Source: an uncultured Alphaproteobacteria bacterium (GTDB lineage Bacteria > Pseudomonadota > Alphaproteobacteria > Micavibrionales > Micavibrionaceae). From it: a stretch of DNA of 64,000 nucleotides. The stretch's first letter is position 1. Every line of letters begins with the position of its first letter. The stretch lies in the NCBI GenBank assembly GCA_946480475.1, contig CAMLJM010000007.1, positions 1 to 64,000 of the forward strand, in the 5' to 3' direction. The notes under the pieces are model-generated. The model saw only the letters and a program-made list of their open reading frames with translations. It was not told the DNA's origin and did no database searches. The position numbers were made by a program, and so were the translations under genes. Positions 44,060-54,242 of this stretch are shown one piece after another.

Positions 44060-44192
44060 AATTCGAAACAGAGCGACCCTATTCTTCATCGTTCATTAAA
44101 GGTTGCCGGGCATTGATTATAGTATACGGAGAATATAGGCAACGGGGCTTTAAAAAACGTAATACGGATACAATTTCAATGAAATTAGGGGC

Positions 44193-44221
44193 TTGCGCGG
44201 ATTCATGGCTATTCGTAAATT
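44193..44221 (+). promoter_or_regulatory. Possible clpX promoter
   Basis: TTGCGC (44193-44198), 17-bp spacer, TAAATT (44216-44221), in the 241-bp sufE/clpX divergent region. The -35 is C-rich (CTTGCGC), so a heat-shock sigma-32 reading is possible. Weak evidence. Confidence 0.3.
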
Positions 44222-44300
44222 AGAAAGACGAGATTCGTAATCCCACCCGCCCGGCATATGCAGGGCACACTTCTAGGCTATTGAGACAGGATACCTCAGG

Positions 44301-45602
44301 ATGAGTACAAAAACAGGTTCCAGCGAAACAAAGAACACCCTTTACTGCTCCTTCTGCGGCAAGAGCCAGCATGAGGTCAGAAAACTGATCGCCGGCCCGA
44401 ACGTGTTCATCTGCAATGAATGCGTTGAACTTTGCATGGACATCATCCGTGAAGAAGACAAAACGCAACTGGTCAGCCGTGGCGAAGGCAACGTCCCTGC
44501 CCCGAGTGAAATCAAGGCGGTTCTCGACGAATACGTTATCGGCCAGCAGAAAGCAAAACGTGTTCTGTCTGTTGCCGTTCACAACCATTACAAGCGCATT
44601 GAAAATGGCGGCAAGAGCGATGTTGAACTCGCGAAGTCGAACATTCTGCTCGTGGGTCCGACAGGTTCCGGTAAGACACTGCTCGCGCAGACCCTTGCCC
44701 GCATTCTCGACGTTCCTTTCACAATGTCTGATGCGACAACACTGACCGAAGCCGGTTACGTGGGCGAAGACGTTGAAAACATCATCCTGAAATTGCTGCA
44801 GGCTTCCGACTATAACGTCGAGCGTGCGCAGCGCGGTATCGTTTACATCGATGAGGTCGACAAGATCTCCCGCAAAGGCGACAACCCCTCCATTACACGT
44901 GACGTATCCGGTGAAGGCGTTCAGCAGGCCCTGCTGAAGCTGATGGAAGGCACCGTTGCTTCCGTACCCCCGCAAGGTGGCCGTAAGCATCCACAGCAGG
45001 AATTCCTGCAAGTGGATACAACAAATATTCTGTTCATCTGTGGTGGCGCATTCGCAGGCATCGAGAAAATCATTTCCATGCGCGGCAAAGGCACATCGAT
45101 TGGCTTCGGCGCGGAAGTGCGCGGGCCAGATGAACGCCGCGCTGGCGAGTTGCTGAAAGAACTGGAAACAGATGACCTGTTGAAATTCGGCCTTATCCCC
45201 GAATTCGTTGGCCGTTTGCCGGTTGTTGCCACACTGGAAGATCTGGACGAGGCAGCCCTCATCTCTATCCTGACGGAACCGAAGAATGCGCTGGTCAAGC
45301 AATATCAGCGCCTGTTCGAAATGGAAAACGTCAAATTGACATTCGATCAAGGCGCCCTGAGCGAGATTGCCAAGAAAGCCATCGTACGCAACACCGGCGC
45401 CCGTGGCCTGCGTTCCATTCTGGAAGGCATGCTGCTGGATACAATGTACGAACTTCCCGACAAGGAAGATCTCGAAGAAGTGGTCGTCAATGCCGAAACC
45501 GTTAAGGACGGTAAGCCTCCTGTCTATGTCTATGCTGACAAAAAGAAGAAGAAAGCTGCCGGCAGCAAAGACACAGAAAAAGAGGCTGAGGCTGCTGGTT
45601 GA
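44301..45602 (+). CDS. clpX: ATP-dependent Clp protease ATP-binding subunit ClpX
   Basis: A 433-residue AAA+ unfoldase. Zinc-binding Cys are at 16, 19, 38 and 41 ([18 protein letters not shown]). Walker A GPTGSGKT, Walker [12 protein letters not shown], the pore motif GYVG, the RKH-type region and the sensor motif GARGLRSI are present. It delivers substrates to ClpP, which is not adjacent here. The C-terminus is Lys/Glu-rich. The stop overlaps the TTG start of the glycosyltransferase gene (TTGA). Confidence 0.97.
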   Translation: MSTKTGSSETKNTLYCSFCGKSQHEVRKLIAGPNVFICNECVELCMDIIREEDKTQLVSRGEGNVPAPSEIKAVLDEYVIGQQKAKRVLSVAVHNHYKRIENGGKSDVELAKSNILLVGPTGSGKTLLAQTLARILDVPFTMSDATTLTEAGYVGEDVENIILKLLQASDYNVERAQRGIVYIDEVDKISRKGDNPSITRDVSGEGVQQALLKLMEGTVASVPPQGGRKHPQQEFLQVDTTNILFICGGAFAGIEKIISMRGKGTSIGFGAEVRGPDERRAGELLKELETDDLLKFGLIPEFVGRLPVVATLEDLDEAALISILTEPKNALVKQYQRLFEMENVKLTFDQGALSEIAKKAIVRNTGARGLRSILEGMLLDTMYELPDKEDLEEVVVNAETVKDGKPPVYVYADKKKKKAAGSKDTEKEAEAAG

Positions 45603-46561
45603 GCGTGCCCGCGCAGCCCCTCATCTCCCTCATCATCCCCTGTTACAACGAACAGGAAGTTATAGAGCTGTGCTTTGCGCGCATTCAATCCTCTATTGCT
45701 TCTTTATTGGCTGAATATAGATTTGAAATCATATTCGTGAATGACGGGTCGACGGATAACACCCTCAACATCCTTCATCAGTTAAAGTCAGATCATGCCT
45801 CCGTTCACGTCATAAACCTGTCCCGCAACTTTGGCAAAGAAGCGGCCATGACAGCCGCAATTGATTATGCGACGGGCGATGCGATCATCATTCTGGATGC
45901 CGATTTGCAGGACCCTCCTGAGCTAATCCCGGACATGATCAAACTTTGGCAGACAGAGAGTGCTGACGTCGTTTACGGTCAGCGCATCAGCCGCAGCGGT
46001 GAAACATGGCTGAAAAAATCTACAGCCCATGCTTTCTACCATGTCATTAATTTTATCAGCCGCGTAACGATTCCCAAGAACACGGGCGATTTTCGTTTGA
46101 TGAACCGTCGTGCGGTGGATTCCCTGAAAGCATTGCGTGAACATCATCGTTTCATGAAGGGCCTGTTCGCGTGGATTGGTTATAAACAAGTGCCTCTGCC
46201 ATACCACCGCGAACCGCGCGCCGCTGGCCGTACAAAATGGGATTATCTGAAACTCTGGAATTTCTCGCTTGAGGGAATCACGGGCTTCAGCATGACCCCT
46301 CTACGGATGGCATCATTGTTCGGCCTGATTATTGCCGCTTTCTCCTTCATTTACGGCAGCATTATCATTATCAAAACGCTGCTTACGGGCATCGACGTTC
46401 CAGGCTATGCCTCCATTATGGTGGTTATTACGTTCTTTAGCGGCATTCAATTGCTCAGCATTGGCATCCTGGGCGAATATATTGGCCGTATTTTTAATGA
46501 AACAAAGAATCGCCCCCTCTACTTGATAGACGACATTCATACCACTGATAAGCAACCTTAA
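45599..46561 (+). CDS. Family 2 glycosyltransferase (GtrB-like)
   Basis: A 320-residue enzyme beginning at TTG overlapping the clpX stop; GTG 45605 is an alternative. GT2 motifs are [19 protein letters not shown] and [14 protein letters not shown], and two C-terminal transmembrane helices ([32 protein letters not shown]) give the GtrB/dolichol-phosphate glucosyltransferase layout. It probably makes undecaprenyl-phosphate sugar for surface glycosylation. It heads a three-gene gtr-like operon. Confidence 0.9.
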   Translation: MSVPAQPLISLIIPCYNEQEVIELCFARIQSSIASLLAEYRFEIIFVNDGSTDNTLNILHQLKSDHASVHVINLSRNFGKEAAMTAAIDYATGDAIIILDADLQDPPELIPDMIKLWQTESADVVYGQRISRSGETWLKKSTAHAFYHVINFISRVTIPKNTGDFRLMNRRAVDSLKALREHHRFMKGLFAWIGYKQVPLPYHREPRAAGRTKWDYLKLWNFSLEGITGFSMTPLRMASLFGLIIAAFSFIYGSIIIIKTLLTGIDVPGYASIMVVITFFSGIQLLSIGILGEYIGRIFNETKNRPLYLIDDIHTTDKQP

Positions 46562-46582
46562 TCCAAGGACTCGCTACCCGGC

Positions 46583-47032
46583 ATGTCCCACCCAGAGAAG
46601 CAAACCCCGTCTTTTAGTTCACTGGCCGCCTTGATACGACAGGTCTTCATTTTCGGCGGCGTGGGTGTCTTCAATACACTATCATGCCTGCTTATTATTT
46701 TTATTCTCTCGTCTCTTTTGCATGTTCATTATATCGTGGCCAATATATGCGGGTACGGCTTGACTATGGCTATGGGGTTTTACCTTCACAAGACATTAAC
46801 CTTTCGCTCAAAAAACCATAAGCACGCTTTACCACGTCAAATCAGCGCTTTTCTGGCGACATCAGCTATTGCCTACATTCTTCAACTGGGGTCGCTCATA
46901 CTTCTGATAGAAATCATGCATATTCCCCATATGATCGCACAGGTTGTTTCCATGGGGCTTTATATAGCGATCAGCTTTATCGGTAATAAGTTCTTTACAT
47001 TTCAACAGAAGCACAGGGATGACATAGCATGA
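46583..47032 (+). CDS. GtrA-family flippase-like protein
   Basis: A 149-residue protein with four transmembrane helices (IFGGVGVFNTLSCLLIIFIL; ANICGYGLTMAMGFYLHKTL; FLATSAIAYILQLGSLI; VVSMGLYIAISFIG) and the KTLTFRSKN and KFFTFQQK loops of GtrA. GtrA is thought to flip lipid-linked sugar across the inner membrane. It lies between the GtrB-like gene and a large membrane glycosyltransferase, overlapping the latter by 4 bp. Confidence 0.88.
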   Translation: MSHPEKQTPSFSSLAALIRQVFIFGGVGVFNTLSCLLIIFILSSLLHVHYIVANICGYGLTMAMGFYLHKTLTFRSKNHKHALPRQISAFLATSAIAYILQLGSLILLIEIMHIPHMIAQVVSMGLYIAISFIGNKFFTFQQKHRDDIA

Positions 47033-48597
47033 GAAAATTCTATTTGGCCCTGCCTGACAACAAGATACAACTGGCGGAATTCGCCTTCTGGCTTCTTACG
47101 GCATATGCGCTTTATACATGGCTTTCACTTCAGCATCAGGCCAGTATCACAGCTGATACGTTATGGCTTTGTGAAGCCGCCAACCGCATGCTGTCAGGCG
47201 AGAAGATGGCGCAGTCATACTATGACCCTAACCCACCGCTCAGCGTCATACTTTATATACCACCCGTATTGCTGGCTAAAACGGGATTGCTTAGTTTACA
47301 GCACGCGATTATTGCCTATGTCGTTGCGCTTCTAGCCGGAGCATCGTTCATCACATACAAATTTCTGCGTACCGCGCCGGGCATTGAAGCGACTACAGCC
47401 ATGACTGCTACTGTAGCGCTGGCTATTGCCAACACCGTTATGACATCCATGTCATTTACTGAACGCGATCAAATTATTGGCATATGGCTTGTTCCTTTTG
47501 TTCTAGCACAAATTGCCATCACAAAAAACTGGCCTGTTTCCCGGCCATTGAAGCATGTTGCCCTCTTGATTGGCGCTGTTCTTATTCTGGTCAAACCTCA
47601 TCATGGATTGCTACCAACGCTTATCCTGCTTCACAGGGCCTACGCCCAGAAGCGCATATCACTATGGAAAGATACTGACTTTATATATTTATCATGCGCT
47701 GTCCTGTTATATGTTGCGGGCATTGCCCTCTTCTTTCAGGATTACACCAGCACAATCCTGCCTGATGTTATTAATCTTTATCTTTCCAGCAATGTCCGCT
47801 TTGTTATTTTCAAATCCCTGTATTATGCAATGCTTTGCATCTCCGTTTTACTGATTGGCCTAATCGCCGGAAAACCCTCTTGGCTGAGTCAATTTTTTCT
47901 GGTGGCCGCGCTTGTCAGCATTATCCCTTTTACAGTGCAAATGCGGGGTTACCATTATCACATCCTGCCCGCGGTTTGCTTCTTCTGGTGTGGTACATCC
48001 GTATGGGGCAAGGAGTTTTTCCAGCGCTATATGTCACCACATCTGGCCATGATCTTCGTGACAGCTTTCATGACTATTTACGCGTTCTCACTGACCCCTG
48101 CCCGTATCTATGCGCCTACGCCCAAACAATACGCCGAAATGCCCTTGGCAAAAATTTTGGCCGATTGCGCTGACCCCTGCCCGGTTTTCATCCTGAATGA
48201 CCATATTGAAATCACGCATCAAAATGCCACATATACAGGTAAGCCCTGGGCATCTCGCTTCCCGAGTTTCTGGTTTATCCCTGGTATTTACCGGCTGGAA
48301 GAATCTGATCCCGAACAATTCGAAGCATATCGCCAAAAATATGCGCTGATGATGGCCGAAGACTTAAACCGCTATAAACCTGCGCGCGTTCTGCTGGGCG
48401 AATTCCCCTTGGAAGATGAACCTTTTTTTGATTTTGTTGGTTTTTTTAGCACGAATGCAAGCTTTAACGCGGCATGGAAGCATTATCGCCACACAGGGGC
48501 ATTTACTCTAAATCAGAACCTGTATTTCCCTAAAAGCTCCTTCTTTAAAAACCGTAAAGTCACTTATCAGATTTATGAAAGAATTCCCGACAGGTGA
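47029..48597 (+). CDS. Large polytopic membrane protein, probable GT-C glycosyltransferase
   Basis: A 522-residue protein with about ten hydrophobic segments and a C-terminal periplasmic-like domain. Context suggests the GT-C member of a gtr set, transferring the lipid-linked sugar to a surface acceptor; the N-terminal loop contains SYYDPNPPLSVIL and EAANRMLSGEKM. The protein belongs to a poorly conserved class and I can give only the context-based role. Overlaps GtrA by 4 bp. Confidence 0.7.
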   Translation: MRKFYLALPDNKIQLAEFAFWLLTAYALYTWLSLQHQASITADTLWLCEAANRMLSGEKMAQSYYDPNPPLSVILYIPPVLLAKTGLLSLQHAIIAYVVALLAGASFITYKFLRTAPGIEATTAMTATVALAIANTVMTSMSFTERDQIIGIWLVPFVLAQIAITKNWPVSRPLKHVALLIGAVLILVKPHHGLLPTLILLHRAYAQKRISLWKDTDFIYLSCAVLLYVAGIALFFQDYTSTILPDVINLYLSSNVRFVIFKSLYYAMLCISVLLIGLIAGKPSWLSQFFLVAALVSIIPFTVQMRGYHYHILPAVCFFWCGTSVWGKEFFQRYMSPHLAMIFVTAFMTIYAFSLTPARIYAPTPKQYAEMPLAKILADCADPCPVFILNDHIEITHQNATYTGKPWASRFPSFWFIPGIYRLEESDPEQFEAYRQKYALMMAEDLNRYKPARVLLGEFPLEDEPFFDFVGFFSTNASFNAAWKHYRHTGAFTLNQNLYFPKSSFFKNRKVTYQIYERIPDR

Positions 48598-48712
48598 TTT
48601 ATCATAATTCCAAAATTTTTATTAAGGTTACGTTAGACTTCCAATATTAGAATTGAAGCTTTCTTAGTCTGATTTATCATCTTCAGACAGCAAAGTTTCA
48701 GGAGACAGCCTT

Positions 48713-49681
48713 ATGACCGCCGAAGCCAAGATCCTTCCCGAACCGAACAAGAAATACCGCCTGATTACGCGCAGCGATATGGATGGCCTTGTATGCGGGA
48801 TCATCCTGAAAGAACTCGACCTGATTGATGAGGTCACCTTTGCGCACCCTAAAGACATGCAGGATGGCAAAATTGAGGTTAGCAAGTGCGACATCAGCAC
48901 CAACCTCCCTTATGTTGAAGGCATTTATCTCAGCTTCGACCACCATGCAAGCGAAACTGAACGTGTGGGCGGCAAGAAAGAAAACCATATCATTGATGTG
49001 AAATCCCCTTCGGCAGCACGTGTCGTCTACGATTACTTTGGTGGTAAATCCAACCCAAAACTGGCTAATATTGCTGATGATATGATGATCGCCGTAGATA
49101 AGGCAGACTCTGCGAACTTTACGCGTGAAGATATTCTTGACCCGCAAGGCTGGGAGCTGCTGAGCTTCCTGATGGACGCGCGTACGGGTCTGGGGCGTTT
49201 CCGTGACTTTGGCATTTCTAACTTTCAGTTGATGATGAAGCTGATTGATTATTGCCGTGAATGCCATTCTATTCAGGAAATTCTTGAAATTCCGGACGTT
49301 AAAGAACGCGTTGAGCTTTATAACGTTCAGGCCCAAAAGGCACGCCTGCAAATCGAGCGGTGTGCTGTTGTTCATGGCAACCTTGTGGTGCTCGACCTGC
49401 GTGATGAAGACCAGATATGGGCAACTAACCGTTTCGTGATCTACGCATTGTTCCCCAAATGCAATATTTCCATTCATGCCATGTGGGGTAAGGGCCAGCA
49501 GAATACTGTTTTTGCGACAGGAAAATCCATTCTCAACCGCACAAGCAATACGAATGTGGGCAACCTTATGTTGAAATATGGCGGCGGCGGGCACGAGGCC
49601 GCAGGCACATGCCAGATTGATAATGATAAGGCTGACGCCGTTCTTCAGGAACTGATTGCGCAGATCAATAAGGACGGCTGA
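48713..49681 (+). CDS. DHH-superfamily phosphoesterase
   Basis: A 322-residue protein. The DHH signature includes the metal-binding SDMDGLVCGIILKEL, the LSFDHHASETE segment and the DHHA1-like tail YGGGGHEAAGTCQ. The fold is that of exopolyphosphatases, nanoRNases and cyclic-dinucleotide phosphodiesterases; the substrate cannot be told apart from sequence alone. The stop touches the photolyase start (TGATG). Confidence 0.88.
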   Translation: MTAEAKILPEPNKKYRLITRSDMDGLVCGIILKELDLIDEVTFAHPKDMQDGKIEVSKCDISTNLPYVEGIYLSFDHHASETERVGGKKENHIIDVKSPSAARVVYDYFGGKSNPKLANIADDMMIAVDKADSANFTREDILDPQGWELLSFLMDARTGLGRFRDFGISNFQLMMKLIDYCRECHSIQEILEIPDVKERVELYNVQAQKARLQIERCAVVHGNLVVLDLRDEDQIWATNRFVIYALFPKCNISIHAMWGKGQQNTVFATGKSILNRTSNTNVGNLMLKYGGGGHEAAGTCQIDNDKADAVLQELIAQINKDG

Positions 49682-51126
49682 TGCCCTCTCCCGCTCCGGT
49701 GATCGTCTGGTTCCGGCAGGATCTTCGCCTTACCGATCATCCGGCATTAACCGCAGCGATTAAATCCGGGGCGCCTGTAATACCTGTTTACGTTCTTGAT
49801 GACGATAATGCAGGTCCTTGGAAAATGGGCCGCGCCAGCCGCTGGTGGCTGCACTATTCCCTGCTCTCACTGAACGAAAGCCTCTCCGGACATCTGGCAT
49901 GTTTTAGGGGAGATGCCCGGAAAGTCATTGCTGACTTGGTTAGAACAACAAAAGCCCGGGGGATTTACTGGAGCCGGTGTTATGAACCCTGGTGCGTCAA
50001 GCGTGATACAGAAATAAAAAACGACCTGGAGGACGCTGGAATTGAGGCACAAAGCTTCAATGGCTCTCTCCTCTTTGAACCCTGGACGATCAAGAAAGAT
50101 GACGGCACACCCTATAAAGTCTTTACACCCTATTTTCGACGTGGCTGCCTGAATGCTCCACCGCCGCCTGAACCTTTATCAGCGCCGCGCAAGATTACTT
50201 TTGCAGCGCGGCCGCCAAACGCCATATCTGTCCCAGATTTAAAATTGCTGCCTGCTAAACCAGAGCCGCGATGGGACAAGAAAATGGAAGCTTATTGGGC
50301 CATTGGCGAAAACGGCGCCCAAAAGCAACTGAAGCATTTTCTGGAGAATGGATTAAAAGGTTATAAAGAAGGCCGTGATTATCCTTCTCAGGATCATGTA
50401 TCGCGCCTGTCTCCCTATCTCCATTTTGGTGAGATATCGCCCCGGACTGTGTGGCATAGCATACGTGCTAGAATGGTTGCCGATCATGCGGAGATAGATG
50501 GCGACCATTACTTAAGCGAAATAGGCTGGCGTGAATTTTCCTACAGCCTGCTGTTTTTTAATCACGATTTACCTACAACACCTCTGCAGACACGTTTTGC
50601 CTCTTTTCCGTGGCGCAAAAGTGATAAAAATCTGAAAGCGTGGCAAACCGGTATGACGGGATATCCGATTGTCGATGCTGGCATGCGCGAACTTTGGGAA
50701 ACAGGTTATATGCATAACCGCGTACGTATGATCGTCGGATCATTTCTGGTCAAGCACCTGCTACTGCACTGGAAACACGGCGAGGAATGGTTCTGGGATT
50801 GCCTGGTTGACGCTGATCTTGCAAACAATGCCGCCAGCTGGCAATGGATTGCCGGGTGCGGCGCCGATGCCGCACCCTATTTCCGCATTTTCAATCCGGT
50901 GGGCCAAGGTGAAAAATTCGATGCACGTGGTCAATATGTCCGCCGCTGGTGTCCCGAGCTGGCAAAACTGCCGGATGATCTAATCCATAAACCCTGGGAA
51001 GCCCCGCCATTGATCCTGAAACAGGCTGGTGTTACGCTGGGTATTACTTATCCCAAACCTATCGTCGATCACAAAGCGGCCCGGGAAAGAGCCCTTACTG
51101 CGTTCCAGGCTACAAAATCCGCATAA
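49681..51126 (+). CDS. phrB: Deoxyribodipyrimidine photolyase
   Basis: A 481-residue flavoprotein that repairs cyclobutane pyrimidine dimers with light. The N-terminal antenna domain begins VIVWFRQDLRLTDHPAL; FAD-binding and repair motifs are WREFSYSLLFFNHDLP, AWQTGMTGYPIVDAGMREL, TGYMHNRVRMIVGSFLVKHL and the Trp-rich tail ANNAASWQWIAGCGADAAPY. The DNA-binding NPVGQGEKFD is also present. Length is usual for class I photolyases. It is coupled to the DHH gene. Confidence 0.95.
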   Translation: MPSPAPVIVWFRQDLRLTDHPALTAAIKSGAPVIPVYVLDDDNAGPWKMGRASRWWLHYSLLSLNESLSGHLACFRGDARKVIADLVRTTKARGIYWSRCYEPWCVKRDTEIKNDLEDAGIEAQSFNGSLLFEPWTIKKDDGTPYKVFTPYFRRGCLNAPPPPEPLSAPRKITFAARPPNAISVPDLKLLPAKPEPRWDKKMEAYWAIGENGAQKQLKHFLENGLKGYKEGRDYPSQDHVSRLSPYLHFGEISPRTVWHSIRARMVADHAEIDGDHYLSEIGWREFSYSLLFFNHDLPTTPLQTRFASFPWRKSDKNLKAWQTGMTGYPIVDAGMRELWETGYMHNRVRMIVGSFLVKHLLLHWKHGEEWFWDCLVDADLANNAASWQWIAGCGADAAPYFRIFNPVGQGEKFDARGQYVRRWCPELAKLPDDLIHKPWEAPPLILKQAGVTLGITYPKPIVDHKAARERALTAFQATKSA

Positions 51127-51137
51127 GAGAATTTATC

Positions 51138-52058
51138 ATGGCAACATTTCCCACACTTAAAGCCGGCGATACAATCGGTATCATGGCGCCCTCCAGCAGA
51201 ACCGATCCAGAGCGTGTAGATCTCGCTGTCAAAACGCTGGAGAGTATGGGTTATAAGGTGAAAGTTCACCCGCAAACATTTTCTACATATTCACTGCCCG
51301 ATGGCACATTGACATCATCCGCAGGCACGGCTGCCGAGAAAGTATCAGCGCTTTATGATTTATGGGCTGACCCTGATGTAAAGGCGATTATGTCGGCCCG
51401 TGGTGGTAACGAAGCCGCCGAGATGTTACCCCTGCTCGATTTTCAAAAGCTGGCAGCCACACCCAAAATCCTGATTGGCTTCAGCGACATAACGGCATTG
51501 TTATTGCCGATTACCAGGAATAGCCAGGTTATTACCTTTCATGGGCCTATGCTCAATAGTCTCCAGGGGATGGACCAAGGCCACCTGTCTCAATGTTTCC
51601 GCGTACTTTCCGGTCATGAAAAAAATATCAGCATGAACGGCGCGCAAACGTTACAGCCCGGGACAGCAACAGGTCATCTGGTCGGCGGTAATTTAAGTGT
51701 CTTATGCAGCTTACTGGGCACCCCTTACCAAGCTGATTTTAAAGATAGCATTTTATTCATTGAAGACATCGGTGATGAATTATCGCGGATTAATCGTTAC
51801 CTGCTGCAACTAAAACTGGCAGGCGTCTTCAATCAGATTAGCGGATTGATCGTAGGCGATTTCTCCGATCTCGGGGATACAGGCCGCTTGGCATTTGGCC
51901 GTCAGGTTGTTGATATGATCAGACACCACACGCAAGGAACTTCATTCCCTATCGTCATGGATGCCCCCTTTGGCCATCAGGATAAACTCGTCACCATGCC
52001 TGTTGGCGCTAAAGCAGAGCTAAAGGCGTCTCAGGCACCTGCATTGCTACTGCTGTAA
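51138..52058 (+). CDS. LD-carboxypeptidase (peptidase S66 family)
   Basis: A 306-residue protein of the LdcA/MccF family. The GIMAPSS N-terminus, SARGGNEAAEMLPLLD, the nucleophile region IGFSDITALLLPI and VITFHGP are canonical, and EDIGDELSRINRYLLQLKLA and FGHQDK supply the Glu and His of the Ser-Glu-His triad. It cleaves the terminal D-Ala from tetrapeptides in murein recycling, or relatives hydrolyse other peptides. Starts 11 bp after phrB, cytoplasmic with no signal peptide. Confidence 0.9.
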   Translation: MATFPTLKAGDTIGIMAPSSRTDPERVDLAVKTLESMGYKVKVHPQTFSTYSLPDGTLTSSAGTAAEKVSALYDLWADPDVKAIMSARGGNEAAEMLPLLDFQKLAATPKILIGFSDITALLLPITRNSQVITFHGPMLNSLQGMDQGHLSQCFRVLSGHEKNISMNGAQTLQPGTATGHLVGGNLSVLCSLLGTPYQADFKDSILFIEDIGDELSRINRYLLQLKLAGVFNQISGLIVGDFSDLGDTGRLAFGRQVVDMIRHHTQGTSFPIVMDAPFGHQDKLVTMPVGAKAELKASQAPALLLL

Positions 52059-52504
52059 CGCTTTTTCAAACGTCCCCATAATGTCAGGGGTTTCGGATGA
52101 TGATATACTTTATCGACGAAATCCTTGTGTGACATGATCTTGCCCTCGTTAGAGAACATAATCTCCGCAACGCCGCTCGTCATATCCTCTGTCTCACCGC
52201 GCAGGCACGTAAAGGTCCAACGCAGATACACGGTCTGTCCATCCTGACCCCAGGCATGATCCCTGATCCGGTATTTGGGATTACGCACGCCTGACAGGCG
52301 CGATTCAAAAATTTTTATAATATGTTCTGTGCCACGTTCATCGTGTAAGGGGTCGGTATAATGCATCCATGGTAATGCCAGCTTATCCAGCAACCGCACC
52401 GATCGGACTGTCATCTTCTCCAGATACTGAATATAATCCTCAAGCGGCTTCTGAAACGCCAGTGCCGGATTGATCCTTGTGATCGCCGTGTCCTGCGTCA
52501 TCAT
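52031..52504 (-). CDS. NTF2-like (SnoaL-type) protein
   Basis: A 157-residue protein with an NTF2-like cone fold pattern: LEDYIQYLEKMTVRSVRLLD helix, then ALPWMHYTDPLHDERGTEHI, GQTVYLRWTFTC and the EIMFSNEGKIMSHKDFVDKV C-terminus. Function unknown. It overlaps the SDR gene by 65 bp on the same strand, and its 3' end overlaps the LD-carboxypeptidase stop. SDR-NTF2 neighbours occur often in alphaproteobacteria. Confidence 0.8.
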   Translation of the reverse strand: MMTQDTAITRINPALAFQKPLEDYIQYLEKMTVRSVRLLDKLALPWMHYTDPLHDERGTEHIIKIFESRLSGVRNPKYRIRDHAWGQDGQTVYLRWTFTCLRGETEDMTSGVAEIMFSNEGKIMSHKDFVDKVYHHPKPLTLWGRLKKRYSSSNAGA

Positions 52505-53294
52505 CGTTACCCTTCTTGAATTGTTGTTCCTTTATCTTGCCGATAGCCCAGATGTATGCCTGATCAGGCAGCAATCCCACAATCTTGGTCAGCACCCCGA
52601 ATACCCACGGGAATGTGATTTCAAAGAAACCGCCATTCAGGCCCCGGATTAAATCTTCAGCGGCCTGGTCTACATCCATAAGCATCGGTTTGTAATATGG
52701 CAGCGCCGCCGTCATAGGCGTCTTGATAAAACCCGGATTTATAATCTGCACGCGAATGTCTGTACCGCGGGTTTCTACGGCCAAAGCTTCCGCGATATAA
52801 ATCAGGGCCGCCTTACTTGAACCATAAGAGATCGAGCGCGGCAGGCCGCGATAACCGGCCATACTGCCTACGATGGCTAAGTGACCGCAGTTACGCTCCC
52901 TGAAGCGCCTCAAGATCGGTTCCAGACAGTTTGCCGTACCAAACACATTGATCTCATACTGCTCTTTGAGGTGCGCAGCGGTGAATGTTTCTATGGTATC
53001 CGGCATCAGAACGCCCGCATTTAACAGGGCCAGATCAATCGGCCCCAATTCCGATTCAATACGCTCGACGATATGAGCCATTTCCTCTGCATCGGTGATA
53101 TCGCCGGGATAATTTACGATCCGGCCAGCGCCATTACCAAAGGCCTCTAGGTGGTGAACTAATACCTCAATTTTATCTTCCGAGCGGGCGGTAGCAGCTA
53201 TGATCCAGCCCTGCTTCACCAGACGAAGAGCTGTAGCTGCCCCAATCCCCGAAGAAGCGCCTGTAATCCATGCTATTTTTGCTTTTTCGCTCAT
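52440..53294 (-). CDS. Short-chain dehydrogenase/reductase
   Basis: A 284-residue SDR. The cofactor motif TGASSGIGAATALRLV, NAGVL, the catalytic YxxxK (SYGSSKAAL) with the preceding Ser (GSMAGYRG) and PGFIKTPMT are complete. The C-terminal 25 residues are a charged Asp/His-rich tail encoded where the NTF2 gene begins. Substrate unknown. The first gene of a two-gene transcript. Confidence 0.9.
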   Translation of the reverse strand: MSEKAKIAWITGASSGIGAATALRLVKQGWIIAATARSEDKIEVLVHHLEAFGNGAGRIVNYPGDITDAEEMAHIVERIESELGPIDLALLNAGVLMPDTIETFTAAHLKEQYEINVFGTANCLEPILRRFRERNCGHLAIVGSMAGYRGLPRSISYGSSKAALIYIAEALAVETRGTDIRVQIINPGFIKTPMTAALPYYKPMLMDVDQAAEDLIRGLNGGFFEITFPWVFGVLTKIVGLLPDQAYIWAIGKIKEQQFKKGNDDDAGHGDHKDQSGTGVSEAA

Positions 53295-53377
53295 TTTAAC
53301 CTCTGCATAAACCTGATTTTAACCTCATACCAAAGAAAATAGAACAATAACCCTTCGTATGGAGTTTCAGCAGAAAA

Positions 53378-53758
53378 ATGGGTATGAGAGGCTTAAGCCA
53401 CCCCGGAGTGGAAATGGTTGATCATTTGCGCGAGTCGGGCGCTACGCCTGATTCTATCAAAGCCCTTCTTCAGCAGAATCATAAGAATCTGCATAAGCAG
53501 CTCTCTGACCTCCACCCTGAATCCCGGCACCCCGGCCAAATTTTTGAACTTCATACCCTTGAAATCGCCCTAGCCTATAACGATATACGTGATCTGGGCA
53601 GTTCAGCGCAGCTTCATAAGCTGGATATGGCGCATAAGGGACGTTCTGCCAAGGGCAGCCCTTTAGCATCCACTTTCCACAAGCGTGCGCGGCAAATGGC
53701 GCTGACTTCCCGGGAATGCGGACTGGTTGCTACAGGCGTAAAGACCCGTTTTCATTAG
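53378..53758 (+). CDS. Hypothetical protein, paralogue A1
   Basis: A 126-residue helical protein. It shares with the gene at 54243 the N-terminal pattern HPGxxMVxxLRxxG (residues 8-21) and a central LEIALAYNDIRDL (residues 61-73). No known domain, signal peptide or membrane helix. The C-terminus is basic (FHKRARQMAL). Confidence 0.6.
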   Translation: MGMRGLSHPGVEMVDHLRESGATPDSIKALLQQNHKNLHKQLSDLHPESRHPGQIFELHTLEIALAYNDIRDLGSSAQLHKLDMAHKGRSAKGSPLASTFHKRARQMALTSRECGLVATGVKTRFH

Positions 53759-53825
53759 AAGATTCAGATAATTAATGATTTTTTGAAGCCTTTCTGGCAT
53801 GATCGGCTTTCAGAGGTGTTGTGAA

Positions 53826-54236
53826 ATGTATGTAAAAAACTTAGACGAATTAAATCCTACGGATCGTAGCGAAGAAATTAAGTATCTGGCGCAGGCCTTC
53901 CAAAACGCCGTTGTGAACGGCACGGTTTACGAACCCGGCGGCTATGCGCTTAAAAGCAATTTGCGCGACCTGGATATAAGCACCAGCACGGCGCCCGTTT
54001 CCCTGCAGGGATCCATGGATATCCTTGTCCGTGATCTGGATAAGGGCAAAGAAAGCGACAGCGCTCGTATCGCCAGAAATTTAGAATCTGCCGTTGCCAC
54101 CCTTACTGTCACTGAGAGCTTTCTTAAAAGCGGACATGCCCGCATGCCTAAATCGGACACCGACAGCCTGCTCAATAATGTGGGGCTGGCCTTGCCCGGT
54201 ATGCGCAAAATTGTCAACACCATGAAGAATGGATAA
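53826..54236 (+). CDS. Hypothetical protein B of the A-B-A' cluster
   Basis: A 136-residue soluble protein, starting MYVKNLDELNPTD. Its middle has a repeated-looking LRDLDISTSTAPVS and VRDLDKGKESDSARI pair. It is not obviously related to its neighbours. It precedes paralogue A2 by 6 bp, so the two are probably cotranscribed. No family recognised. Confidence 0.6.
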   Translation: MYVKNLDELNPTDRSEEIKYLAQAFQNAVVNGTVYEPGGYALKSNLRDLDISTSTAPVSLQGSMDILVRDLDKGKESDSARIARNLESAVATLTVTESFLKSGHARMPKSDTDSLLNNVGLALPGMRKIVNTMKNG

Positions 54237-54242
54237 CCAGAT

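Noticed and set aside
44220..45350. Long minus-strand ORF of about 376 codons antisense to clpX
   Set aside because: It mirrors the highly conserved clpX frame, whose codon bias leaves the opposite strand open; the predicted protein has no recognisable motif or ribosome site.
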